From assembly GCA_019925095.2 (NCBI GenBank), contig CM034405.1:16496901-16560900 (forward strand): DNA of 64,000 nucleotides, written 5' to 3'. The notes beneath the pieces are model-generated. The model was not told the DNA's origin. It ran no database searches and saw only the letters and a program-made list of their open reading frames with translations. This DNA comes from Dendrolimus kikuchii (lineage: Eukaryota; Arthropoda; Insecta; Lepidoptera; Lasiocampidae). The translations under genes were made by a program, and so were the position numbers. Below are positions 36,001 to 39,249 of this stretch, one piece after another (position 1 is the first letter of the stretch; every line of letters starts with the position of its first letter).

Positions 36001-36544
36001 GAGTTTATGTGTCAGAGGGTGAGACTGAGGCATGCAAGTGTCGTGGCAGGTTTGCATGGCGTGAAAGGGTTATAGGGATTTTATTATATTTTCCACCAAG
36101 TAAGCAAGAAATAAGAGTATTAAAAAGATTTCTGTAATCGTCATAGACATTTTTCTCTTTTTTATAGCCCGTTGATCCGGTATCGGGACTATCGAATTGT
36201 TTATCGTGAACTGTCAAATGAAGAAACAATGTAGGGCAAGGAATTACATATCATATTTCGATAATTAATTGTGTAAGTGATCTTTATTTGGATGCGGTGC
36301 GTAAATAAATTATAAAAACCATTAAAATCATGTCTTTTGTTCGTAAAGTAATAGCGTCTATCTTACCCGCTGACATGCGAGAAGACTGCAGAATCACACC
36401 CGAGTTCACATCCAAAACGTTAACACCACCTGTATCAATCTTCACCAAAATTATATTTAAATTACTATGATAAGTTAATGAAGTAACATTAAAGTTCATA
36501 CGTATATAACCATCTTCTCGTAATATCAAAGAATCATCGCCCAT
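1..36544 (-). CDS. Bruce: Bruce / BIRC6 (BIR repeat-containing ubiquitin-conjugating enzyme), 5' half, 24 exons
   Basis: Giant inhibitor-of-apoptosis protein. In the known family it is a cytoplasmic E2/E3 hybrid that binds caspases and IAP antagonists through its BIR domain and ubiquitinates them through a C-terminal UBC domain. Exons, 5' to 3' on the minus strand: 36367-36544, 32826-33010, 28037-28165, 27197-27432, 26066-26267, 24209-24446, 20913-23601, 20390-20644, 19792-19976, 18940-19142, 17434-17568, 16876-17016, 15318-15476, 14419-14567, 11925-12267, 10491-10687, 9643-9846, 8916-9099, 7453-7659, 6322-6450, 5664-5826, 4631-4717, 2211-2361, 1-97. All introns are GT-AG and every phase joins without a stop, giving 2282 codons (6846 nt). 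The protein order matches BIRC6: propeller, BIR, jelly-roll-like blocks, helical repeats. The family is about 4800 residues, so the 3' half including UBC is off the left edge. Exon edges were read by eye; one or two could shift by a few bases. Confidence 0.95.
152..733 (+). mobile_element. palindromic SINE-like element, copy 1, split by a LINE insertion
   Basis: Flanked by the 11 bp duplication CATCAATATAG (141-151 and 734-744). The left part carries the arm with CGTTTTAACGGTTTTAAG; the right part carries the inverted arm and the conserved tail ending GCGAAAACTTAGGAAAAT. A LINE fragment (271-656) interrupts the right arm. Confidence 0.85.
271..656 (-). mobile_element. 5'-truncated RTE-like LINE 3' end, nested
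   Basis: Flanked by the 12 bp duplication AAATAAAATTAC (259-270 and 657-668). The minus strand reads LRWFGHVERMHDERMTKQIY, then CRSRGRPRHTFHDQID and ends AYPARELA, followed by a (TATG)n tail. This is the C-terminal part of a LINE ORF2 plus a short 3' end. No full ORF remains. Confidence 0.85.
770..1078 (+). repeat. interspersed repeat, family E, copy 1
   Basis: About 300 bp shared (diverged) with minus-strand copies at 18362-18640, 42500-42795 and 50875-51178. Shared blocks include CAAACGGCCCACCTGA, GGGAGACTGGACCTGG and AACACAACTCAA. Class not certain; it recurs as a unit and looks like a retroposon body. Confidence 0.6.
1888..1935 (+). repeat. SINE family C fragment (tRNA-like head)
   Basis: GTGGTAGCGTAATGGCTAGC and the following 25 bp match the head of the SINE at 8531-8815, including its A box; the B box and body are missing. 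Confidence 0.6.
2211..2361 (-). CDS. Bruce: Bruce exon 23, acidic linker, residues 2200-2250
   Basis: SIKDLDMEEQLTLLVESDDS then a Glu/Lys-rich tail. Acceptor TAAAG, donor GTAAGT. Low complexity; placed by frame, splice sites and phase. Confidence 0.8.
2701..2904 (+). mobile_element. palindromic SINE-like element, copy 2 (most complete)
   Basis: Flanked by the 12 bp duplication AGGCATAATATA (2689-2700 and 2905-2916). Left arm 2701-2778 and right arm about 2792-2870 are nearly perfect inverted repeats with a loop of about 13 nt. A 34 nt tail without an inverted partner follows (starting TATGTATACAAGTCGCG). No ORF. Lies in the last complete Bruce intron, antisense to the gene. Confidence 0.88.
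3342..3358. repeat. poly-C tract
   Basis: A run of 12 C, one T, then four C. A similar G run lies at 3493-3507. Confidence 0.85.
4631..4717 (-). CDS. Bruce: Bruce exon 22, residues 2171-2200
   Basis: Short 87 nt exon: LLADSFGLAKSTNLCKPNVL then PAAGLVSS. Acceptor TTGCAG, donor GTAAGG. Phases 1 and 1 agree with both neighbours. Confidence 0.78.
5664..5826 (-). CDS. Bruce: Bruce exon 21, acidic/Ser-rich linker, residues 2117-2171
   Basis: Starts DLVEYESGDSPSSPSSDDSW, then a basic Pro-rich end. Acceptor ACCAG, donor GTATGT. It corresponds to the low-complexity acidic linker of BIRC6 (GDSDDSLQ region), so support comes from frame, splice sites and phase more than sequence identity. Confidence 0.83.
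6322..6450 (-). CDS. Bruce: Bruce exon 20, residues 2074-2116
   Basis: Encodes VVGRLCALSGGVSLLEPSCI and then PSWARHALTTLLQ. Joined to the next exon it gives WARHALTTLLQDLVE, aligning with WAQYSLTCMLQDILA of BIRC6. The longer open frame here is a shadow; this frame is the one supported by phase and similarity. Acceptor ATTAG, donor GTATGT. Confidence 0.88.
6480..6750 (+). repeat. diverged copy of the palindromic element
   Basis: Contains TTTCGGCCAATTCTCAGTAG, then after about 110 bp TTGCCGAAACGTCGAGA and a decayed right arm ending near ATGTAGTTTTAATTATG. The left arm is incomplete and no target duplication was found. Confidence 0.5.
6771..7250. mobile_element. pogo-like MITE with TA duplication
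   Basis: Ends CAGTGTAAACTCCATGTAAC and, read inward from the other side, CAGTGTAACCTCTATATAAC: about 20 bp terminal inverted repeats starting CAGTGTAA, flanked by TA (TATA both sides). No transposase frame remains. A further lone end of the same type follows at about 7260-7285. Confidence 0.7.
7453..7659 (-). CDS. Bruce: Bruce exon 19, residues 2005-2073
   Basis: RARLSFKARMAMIGKRSGAK then an Ala-rich helix ending GDGLLLCAK, matching HADLLLFVCK of BIRC6. The acceptor (GTAAAAG) has a weak pyrimidine tract, so the 5' edge is less sure than the rest. Donor GTAATG. Very GC-rich, about 70% by eye. Confidence 0.87.
8357..8510 (+). mobile_element. RTE-like LINE 3' fragment (second subfamily)
   Basis: GATTGTGCAAAGGATGATAT and the following about 120 bp match the 3' coding end at 49725-49860 (WIDCVKDDM ... 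KKTYCADP). Truncated and non-coding. Confidence 0.7.
8531..8815 (+). mobile_element. tRNA-derived SINE, family C
   Basis: A box TAGCGTAATGG at 8540-8550 and B box GGTTCGAATCC at 8583-8593, spaced as in tRNA genes. The body contains GGTGAAGGAAAACATCGTGA, a block seen in many lepidopteran SINEs. It ends near CAGCAGTTGGACGTTTATGC. Not a functional tRNA: the 3' half of the cloverleaf is replaced by SINE body. Confidence 0.82.
8916..9099 (-). CDS. Bruce: Bruce exon 18, coiled-coil, residues 1943-2004
   Basis: ECKLHRRKLNKKLLLQMQEL then EATRRGIQVALEDQQ is a charged heptad-like helix. It sits at the RKIRKQLVHHKQQLNLL coiled-coil of BIRC6. Acceptor TGTAG, donor GTAATT. Confidence 0.88.
9133..9215 (+). 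repeat. family E fragment
   Basis: CCCACCTGATGGAAAGCTGT, then a decayed block to the GCACTGCC region; matches the 5' part of family E. Confidence 0.5.
9352..9495 (-). repeat. LINE 3'-end fragments (family H) with a shared 45 bp block
   Basis: GCGGTCTTGTCGCCAAAGGC then GATCTCCTCCAGACTACCC is the complement of family H (25478, 28268, 50655, 51852). The adjacent block 9352-9400 (CTTCAATGTACAGACAC...) recurs at 14062-14112. Confidence 0.55.
9643..9846 (-). CDS. Bruce: Bruce exon 17, residues 1875-1943
   Basis: Encodes CLVLVMYMCRKSLFSHTDPE then an Ala/Leu-rich helical stretch, aligning with the RVFMLLSCIGQRSL segment of BIRC6. Acceptor TTTTAG, donor GTACGT; phase 2 on both sides. Confidence 0.87.
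9876..10240. mobile_element. hAT-like MITE
   Basis: Left end CAGGGCCGTCTTTATCC; right end read inward CAGGACCGTCTTAACCATC. These are matching terminal inverted repeats of hAT type. The flanks (ACTAGATA and ACTGATAT) resemble an 8 bp duplication only loosely. A G-rich tract lies inside at 10177-10193. In Bruce intron 16. Confidence 0.6.
10491..10687 (-). CDS. Bruce: Bruce exon 16, residues 1810-1875
   Basis: QYDEVSREWCETVTAMLWEW, then ASWWGTHLAHTLTNAF, matching the GERWWGQFLSNVLQELY segment of BIRC6. Acceptor TGACAG, donor GTAATG. Confidence 0.92.
11510..11865. mobile_element. MITE family G, diverged copy
   Basis: Starts CGTTCCTTTAGTATCTCACA and carries internal GTCGTGGCAAAAACGTCATT shared with the copies at 43545, 51973 and 61664. 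The right end is decayed. Confidence 0.5.
11925..12267 (-). CDS. Bruce: Bruce exon 15, helical region, residues 1695-1809
   Basis: The region DAKVVTAYQECIELQQQLHT matches the FSAYQDCIQLQLQLN block of BIRC6, and TASTDKLRVISENVVDMLLY matches TSSTEQLRTIIRYLLDTLL. Acceptor ATACAG, donor GTGAGT. Confidence 0.95.
12412..12739 (-). mobile_element. RTE-like LINE fragment with internal deletion
   Basis: Flanked by the 12 bp duplication AAATAGGAAGCA (12400-12411 and 12740-12751). The minus strand reads a reverse-transcriptase segment with LHLNAKKTKVMVFEREET and VNEFVYLGCAFSSDG. It then jumps straight to the 3' end (NRRVCMTRVMNVKEASEVC, AYPARELA) and a (TATG)n tail, so about 1 kb of ORF is missing. Confidence 0.82.
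13395..13640 (+). repeat. unclassified interspersed repeat
   Basis: Contains CATCAAAATCGGCCTAGTAG followed by TTTTTACGTAAATC and a run of CAAACAGATAAACAGACAAG, a tail type widespread in insect genomes. No ORF. Class not assigned. Confidence 0.4.
13690..13711. repeat. poly-G tract
   Basis: A run of about 18 G in Bruce intron 14. On the transcribed RNA it would read as poly-C. Confidence 0.85.
13933..14045. repeat. 25 bp perfect inverted repeat (hairpin)
   Basis: 13933-13957 (AAGTGAAACTTCAACGGACA plus AGTGG) is exactly complementary to 14021-14045, with a 63 nt loop. In Bruce intron 14, so it would form a stem in the pre-mRNA. Confidence 0.85.
14419..14567 (-). CDS. Bruce: Bruce exon 14, residues 1646-1695
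   Basis: Starts ITTIGRYGMSAMKCKIPLGW, matching ITVIGRYG-KIPLGFYYG of BIRC6. It closes the jelly-roll block. Donor GTGAGT, leaves in phase 2. Confidence 0.95.
15318..15476 (-). CDS. Bruce: Bruce exon 13, jelly-roll block, residues 1593-1645
   Basis: IIPSCSDLVTLCIDIWVTGE then ATDISTKHLVLTDIQPPPLC match the BIRC6 block IDIWTLGEE-ATDIS-PPPVCRFMK. Acceptor TTTCAG, donor GTAAGT. Confidence 0.95.
15961..16197 (-). mobile_element. RTE-like LINE 3' end with (CA)n tail
   Basis: Same 3' end as 271-656 (AYPAWELA on the minus strand) but its tail is a (CA)n run at 15964-15988. Flanked by the duplication AATATTACACACA (about 15958-15970 and 16198-16210). Confidence 0.8.
16640..16770 (-). repeat. SINE family D fragment
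   Basis: Minus strand reads GAGGCTCCGGGTTCGATTCT, a B box plus flank shared with 27534-27765. The head and tail are decayed. Confidence 0.55.
16876..17016 (-). CDS. Bruce: Bruce exon 12, jelly-roll block, residues 1546-1592
   Basis: HTLVVERMHSGARRYIVLDF followed by GHSVRLTDV is one of the best-conserved BIRC6 signatures (IIIERMHSGARR). Acceptor ATAG, donor GTAAGT. Markedly GC-rich. Confidence 0.95.
17434..17568 (-). CDS. Bruce: Bruce exon 11, residues 1501-1545
   Basis: Encodes LWSVVKEGQMKQSSQDPDSL followed by an acidic stretch; acceptor TTCCAG, donor GTGAGT. 45 codons, phase 0 on both sides, so skipping would be in frame. Confidence 0.82.
18362..18640 (-). repeat. family E, copy 2
   Basis: Shares GTGTTCCAGCATTAGTGACC and TCTCCCTTAAGAGAGCAGCA with the copies at 42500 and 50875. 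Lies in Bruce intron 10. Confidence 0.65.
18940..19142 (-). CDS. Bruce: Bruce exon 10, residues 1433-1500
   Basis: Encodes SKYTPSNAWWAQNNGVGVFG then a Gly/Ser-rich stretch; acceptor AACAG, donor GTGAGT. It is GC-rich compared with the flanking introns. I cannot match it confidently to a named domain. The phases fit on both sides. Confidence 0.85.
19792..19976 (-). CDS. Bruce: Bruce exon 9, residues 1371-1433
   Basis: Begins with a split Arg codon, then FGLYGLPLERTIFSSEVPEL, matching the RYGLYSSPF motif of BIRC6. Acceptor CTGCAG, donor GTGAGT. Confidence 0.9.
20390..20644 (-). CDS. Bruce: Bruce exon 8, residues 1286-1371
   Basis: Enters in phase 2 after acceptor ATCAG; donor GTAAGA. The block SPGALRWMVALAQQAT continues the helical region, as in BIRC6 before the RYGLY motif. 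Confidence 0.9.
20913..23601 (-). CDS. Bruce: Bruce exon 7, giant internal exon, residues 390-1286
   Basis: This 2689 nt exon is the longest open stretch in the window. It begins after acceptor TTTTAG (23602-23603) and ends at donor GTGAGT. Recognisable BIRC6 blocks are PVDLCLLPID and GVDGGLRLYSLPEF (propeller), then a jelly-roll-like block with TWRLQNTSSTWDEHVLELTL and a later SGLDLTQQSGTLILTSPRLY. Ser/Asp-rich low-complexity linkers lie between the folds. Enters in phase 1, leaves in phase 2. Confidence 0.97.
24209..24446 (-). CDS. Bruce: Bruce exon 6, propeller blade after BIR, residues 311-390
   Basis: GDLIATGTSEGKVNIWKF is a WD-type blade, as in BIRC6 right after BIR. The acceptor AG is at 24447-24448, and a piggyBac-like MITE begins only about 30 bp upstream of it. 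Donor GTGAGT, leaves in phase 1. Confidence 0.92.
24480..24731. mobile_element. piggyBac-like MITE with TTAA flanks, copy 1
   Basis: Flanked by TTAA at 24476-24479 and 24732-24735. Ends CCCTTAAAAGTGG and, read inward, CCTTTTAAGACGG. Carries palindromes ACCACAAATTTGTGGT and CAACAAATTTGTGGTG. No ORF. Its left end is about 30 bp from the acceptor of Bruce exon 6. Confidence 0.72.
24990..25165 (+). repeat. SINE family D, 3' half
   Basis: CTTGGGGATATACAATGTGT then GTTTGTCTACCGATTATTAT is the 3' end seen in complement at 27534 and 55382. The tRNA-like head is missing. Confidence 0.6.
25478..25590 (+). repeat. LINE 3'-end fragment, family H
   Basis: GTCTGGAAGAGACCGCTGTC then AGCGATAAGACC and a tail with GTACAATAAAG; same family as 50655-50765. 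Confidence 0.6.
25596..25886 (+). mobile_element. RTE-like LINE 3' end with internal deletion
   Basis: Reads ATLADRVHNTEVRKRVGLKE, LRWFGHVERMHDERMTKQIY, then skips to ALCVRAYPARELE and the GTATGTATG tail. The segment encoding GRPRHTFHD through CKNKPKWR is absent. Confidence 0.8.
25939..26030 (-). mobile_element. RTE-like LINE 3' end, short
   Basis: 92 bp fragment with the 11 bp duplication TCATAGGCTTA at 25928-25938 and 26031-26041. Its right edge is about 35 bp from the donor of Bruce exon 5. Confidence 0.8.
26066..26267 (-). CDS. Bruce: Bruce exon 5, BIR zinc site, residues 243-310
   Basis: Completes the BIR domain: MAQAGFYHQPSPSGDDRAMC, then the zinc pattern C-x2-C-x16-H-x6-C formed by C269, C272, H289 and C296. 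All four ligands are intact and the spacing is canonical for BIR. Donor GTGAGC at the left end. A LINE fragment (25939-26030) ends only about 35 bp beyond this donor. Confidence 0.96.
26459..26635 (+). mobile_element. palindromic SINE-like element, copy 3
   Basis: Flanked by the 13 bp duplication AATAATATTTATA (26446-26458 and 26636-26648). Arms are more diverged in the centre (GTTTCAGCCACTTTTCAGTC), but the outer arms and the tail TATGTATACAAGTCGCG are intact. Confidence 0.85.
27197..27432 (-). CDS. Bruce: Bruce exon 4, start of BIR domain, residues 165-243
   Basis: Contains PLMYSEAERKETFKRWPH, the start of the BIR fold with the conserved Arg (R231) and Trp (W237). Acceptor TTTCAG, donor GTATGT; leaves in phase 2. 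Confidence 0.93.
27534..27765 (-). mobile_element. tRNA-derived SINE, family D, copy 1
   Basis: On the minus strand the A box TGGTTGAGCGG is at 27742-27752 and the B box GGTTCGATTCC at 27687-27697. The body runs to GGGGATATACAATGTGTG and ends in an A-poor tail near a poly-A run of the + strand. Fits a tRNA-type Pol III promoter; not a real tRNA. Confidence 0.83.
28037..28165 (-). CDS. Bruce: Bruce exon 3, residues 122-164
   Basis: Follows acceptor TCACAG and starts AVLLYQCLQSLD; donor GTAATT. It is 43 codons, phase 0 on both sides, so removing it would keep the frame. Confidence 0.88.
28268..28335 (+). repeat. LINE 3'-end fragment, family H
   Basis: GGGTTGTCTGGAAGAATCGC then TTTTTAGCGATAAGACCGCC. 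Short and truncated. In Bruce intron 2, about 100 bp from exon 3. Confidence 0.6.
28901..29322. mobile_element. hAT-like element with decayed palindromic element inside
   Basis: Ends AGATGCCACGAATATTCGG and, read inward, AGATGCCACAAATAGTGG. The inside has several CCGAATATT / TTCGGCCGA motifs. Between about 29040 and 29195 lies a strongly diverged copy of the palindromic element, recognisable by its tail (ATGAATCGCGATAACGCAAG). No clear target duplication. Confidence 0.5.
29624..29868. mobile_element. foldback MITE with GACTTCAAG arms
   Basis: Long imperfect inverted arms: TTTACAAAAACGTAACTGAC ... CTTGAAGTCGGTG on the left against the complement of GCACCGACTTCAAG ... AAGTCGGTTATGTTTTTGTT on the right. 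About 245 bp, no ORF. Confidence 0.65.
30355..30431 (+). mobile_element. RTE-like LINE 3' end flanked by a 63 bp direct repeat
   Basis: Carries GGCCTAAATGGCGCTCTGTT to GAACTGGCGTGAAG and a (TATG)n tail. The flanks 30275-30337 and 30432-30495 are the same sequence (starting TAACTTGTATTTGGAAATGA) with three visible differences, far longer than the usual 11-13 bp. Confidence 0.78.
31565..31775 (+). mobile_element. RTE-like LINE 3' fragment (second subfamily)
   Basis: Reads AAATGGATTGTGTGAGGAAT and AACGTGTTGTGCCAACCCCA, matching the [10 protein letters not shown] ... CCADP end at 49725-49860. Frame broken. Confidence 0.6.
32004..32174 (+). mobile_element. palindromic SINE-like element, copy 4
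   Basis: Flanked by the 13 bp duplication AATACTTTAATTC (31991-32003 and 32175-32187). The right arm is full length. The left arm is shortened at the centre (GGTTTCC then TTTGAAAAGTGG), so the loop is nearly absent. The tail is intact. Confidence 0.87.
32345..32397 (-). repeat. tail fragment of the palindromic element
   Basis: TTTTCTTAAGTTTTTGCGAC then TAGTATACATAATAAAA is the complement of the family tail; the palindromic body is missing. The only tail seen in this orientation nearby. Confidence 0.5.
32826..33010 (-). CDS. Bruce: Bruce exon 2, residues 60-121
   Basis: Enters in phase 1 and leaves in phase 0 at donor GTATGA. The stretch DYNGVLLLHTALQQPL matches the propeller block of BIRC6 that carries the LNGILLLDTALQ signature. 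Confidence 0.9.
33885..34080 (+). repeat. SINE family D, diverged
   Basis: CATAGAGGCCTTCATAGTGA at the head and TTAGCTTGCGAATATGCTGA with an ATT-rich tail at the end follow the family D plan; both Pol III boxes are decayed. Confidence 0.5.
35042..35220 (-). mobile_element. RTE-like LINE 3' end
   Basis: Flanked by AATAATAATTA (35031-35041 and 35221-35231). Minus strand ends in AYPARELA with a (TATG)n tail; truncated within the LKNRRACMTRVMN region. Confidence 0.83.
36367..36544 (-). CDS. Bruce: Bruce exon 1, start codon, residues 1-60
   Basis: The ATG at 36544 has A at -3 and G at +4, and starts MGDDSLILREDGYIRMNFNV. The residues LTYHSNLNIILV and the following GGVNVLDVNSG match the first blade of the BIRC6 N-terminal propeller. 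The donor is GTAAGA. An in-frame GTG lies 15 nt upstream, but the nearest upstream ATG (36561) is out of frame, so 36544 is the first usable in-frame Met. 5' UTR exons further upstream are possible and not identified. Confidence 0.88.
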
Positions 36545-36585
36545 CGTGGCCGTGAACACATCTGTCTACACTACATAAACGCCAT
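36526..36585 (-). promoter_or_regulatory. two candidate upstream ORFs at the Bruce start
   Basis: Seen: an ATG at 36585 opens a four-codon ORF ending in TAG at 36571. An ATG at 36561 opens an 11-codon ORF ending in TGA at 36526, overlapping the Bruce ATG in another frame. If the transcription start lies further upstream, both could lower initiation at the main ATG. The transcription start is not visible, so this is inference. Confidence 0.35.
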
Positions 36586-37180
36586 TTGTAAATTGTGTTT
36601 TTTTATGTCAAATATTTTAAGGCTGAGTGGCCAGTACTAAGAAAATCGTGGTTCGATATTTTTAATAGACATTTTAAAAAGGGTAATGAAATTGATAATA
36701 AAAAGATATTAAAAATTATTATAACGACTTTATGACACAACAAATTGTGTTTGTTAACCGATTATTAAATTTATAATAAATCATGGTATATTTCATGCAG
36801 TATTGCCAATTTTTAATAAAATTTATAACCCAATCACCTATGAGATGATTTTAGTGTTACTTGATGATAATCTTATCAGTGTGGCCATAAATTAATTTTA
36901 ATACGCTAGTCATTCTAGAAAACTATTATTTTATTGAAATAATTTCAATTTTTCCCTTTGATGGTTGACTTTCATGTTACAACTACGTAATTCAAGGAAT
37001 CATACTGAAGCCCGATTTTGATAAAATCTTGGGATTTATTCCAAATCATGTATTGTTTTGAAATTAATCTAGACGTACAAAGTTGTCGTATGTACGGGAT
37101 ATTAACCTGATAATTATTAGGATAGCATATCTTATATGTACCGTATAACCTCTACAGAACTCTTTACTGCGAGTCAACTA
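36586..37180. other. Bruce upstream region, no feature recognised
   Basis: About 600 bp of AT-rich sequence upstream of the Bruce start. It probably holds the promoter and 5' UTR, but I see no clear TATA box, initiator or downstream element. Confidence 0.4.
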
Positions 37181-37239
37181 ATACGCCCTTGACCTTAGGA
37201 TTCCTTCCACCTGAGGGGCGTGGCTTACAATGTATCTGG

Positions 37240-37508
37240 ATAAAGAAAGTCCATTGAAATGTGTACATTATAAGTCGTAAGTCGTGGACGTGATTGAGCG
37301 TTCGGACGTTCTAAAGCAATCTGGACAGTGTGTAATGGTTCTGGCGTGCACATTGTTCGGATTCATCCGTAAGCCGCAGCTCATAAGGGTGTCCCGTAAT
37401 GTGTAGGCACCTTAACGCACTCTCCAGAATGCTTTACAACGTCCAAGAGCTCAAGAGCATGTCCGCGACTTATGACTTATAACGTGCACATTTAAATGGA
37501 CTTTCCTT
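37240..37508. mobile_element. foldback MITE, 45 bp arms, copy 1
   Basis: Left arm 37242-37288 (AAAGTCCATTGAAATGTGTA then CATTATAAGTCGTAAGTCG) pairs with 37459-37506 at about 45 positions with few mismatches. The centre shares TTCTGGCGTG and CAATCTGGA with the copy at 38976. Confidence 0.72.
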
Positions 37509-37607
37509 ATTTCTAAAAATATTCTTTTGCTGATTACTTTTCAACTCATTAATTTTGACTACATATTTGAAATCCGTTGTGTAAATATGACATGAATATT
37601 GAATATA

Positions 37608-37687
37608 CATACATAACTTCACGCCAGTTCCCTTGCGGGGTAGGCACGAACAACAGAGCGCCATTTAGGCCCATTCTTACATACCTC
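37608..37687 (-). mobile_element. RTE-like LINE 3' end, 80 bp
   Basis: Flanked by ATATTGAATATA (37596-37607 and 37688-37699). Carries the common 3' end and a very short TATG tail. Confidence 0.82.
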
Positions 37688-37749
37688 ATATTGAATATAT
37701 TTAGTGCTATACCTGGAACACCTATATTGTTTAGCTTTTCATTTTCATT

Positions 37750-38400
37750 GACTATCTGACAGTATCGAAGACTTTTTTAAATCAATAAAAATGCCTAGAC
37801 ATATTTGTTTTTATCTTTGTTATCAAATCTGTGGCGGCTGACAGGGTATTTAACTTTACACGAAACCCGTACTGTTGCTTTATTAAAAATTCTTTACAAC
37901 ACAAATTTTCGTTCAATGGGTTATATAAGATTCTTTCATATATTTTGGATATTACTGAGAGTACTGACACCGGTCTATAATAACCAGGATCGGTATTTGC
38001 TCCGAACTTGTAAATTGGGCTCGCTTTTTCTAATTTTAAAACGCCCGGGAAGATGCCATCTGTTAAACATTGATTTTTATACAGTTAGTTAAGCTCTCAA
38101 GTATATATTTTTTTATACATTTTCTCGCTTTTGCAGTAATACTATATATTCCGCTGCTAGCATTTTTGTCTTAACTATCTATGATTTTCCCAACCTCCTC
38201 CGCGTTACATATTTTTAGTTTAGGTAATATTATATTGTGAGTATAGTCTTGTTTGTACATTAAGGTATTAACGGTGTTAGCGTGATGTTTGCTTGAGATG
38301 TTATTTGCTATTTTTTTCCCGATTGATGAGAAAAAATATTAAACAGGTCACGAACGCTTGAGCCATCTGTGATGTGTTTTGCATTTAATAAGAACTTAGG
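37750..38400 (-). pseudogene. LINE reverse-transcriptase relic
   Basis: The minus strand reads KASPIYKFGANTDPGYYRPV then SVLSVISKIYERILYNPLNE and KQQYGFRVKLNTLSAATDLI. These are the fingers/palm start of a non-LTR reverse transcriptase (P-Y-RPVS, QYGFR). Upstream it continues as a decayed frame (NAEEVGKIIDS) to about 38400 with several stops. Different family from the RTE-like ends. Confidence 0.72.
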
Positions 38401-38975
38401 GGGGTATTGTAGCTTTTATATCAAAAATGTTGAAATACTGAATTATGCACACCAATATTTTAATCATTTTTAAATATTATATTTACTTGTTTATGAGATT
38501 GAATATTTTTGATGATAAAGACAGATGCCCAATCTTATCGACAGCTCTAACATCCTTATATATTATCTGTATTTACATAGCATCATATTCATGTATTAAG
38601 CATAATCTTTAATCGCGCTAAATAATAAATTGGTGGGTAAAACGTGATGCAACATATTAATTAACACTTTAAGCTAAATTTCTATATTTTTATCTTAAAT
38701 TATAGAAAAACTAAATCTATTCGATTTTTTCTTACTATCCTCTAGCTTATTGCTACTTAAAAACTATCAATATCTCATAACTGTTGTTCATTTTAACATT
38801 TTTATAAATTAAAATTGAACAACACATCAATATTTGAGTTCCCGCCAAAAACTTGCGTTATGAGGAGTTGACATACGTATCGCGTTTTTTTAATGAGAGT
38901 TGGCAACACTGAAAATAACCAGTTTACTATGGTTCAAAAAACCTAGTAACCAGAACCATAACATACTTTCCAGGT

Positions 38976-39244
38976 GTACGTATATTATAAGTCATGACTA
39001 ACAGACGCGGCTGAGGGCATACAAATTATCTGGATAAGGAGTCTTCACATTATAAGTCGTAAATTGTGGACGTGACCTTGAGCGTTCAGATATTTTAACG
39101 CAATCTGGAGTGTGTTACGGTTCTGGCGTGTACATAGCTCGGACGCGTCCTGTAATGTGTGGGCACCTTTATAGTGTCATACTTCAATGGAAATTATCCA
39201 GATTCCTTTTAAGCCACGCCTTCAGCCGCGGCTTATAATATGAA
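38976..39244. mobile_element. foldback MITE, copy 2
   Basis: Left end TACGTATATTATAAGTCATG with GCGGCTGAGGGCATAC and TTATCTGGATAAGGA; the right end is the complement (AATTATCCAGATTCCTTTTA, GCCTTCAGCCGCGGC, TTATAATATG). Related to 37240-37508. Confidence 0.68.
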
Positions 39245-39249
39245 CACAG

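Larger units (their letters stand above)
33011..36366 (-). other. Bruce intron 1 (largely featureless)
   Basis: A 3.36 kb AT-rich intron. It holds a diverged SINE D copy (about 33885-34080, plus strand) and one LINE 3' end (35042-35220). The rest shows no coding signal or repeat I can name. Confidence 0.7.
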
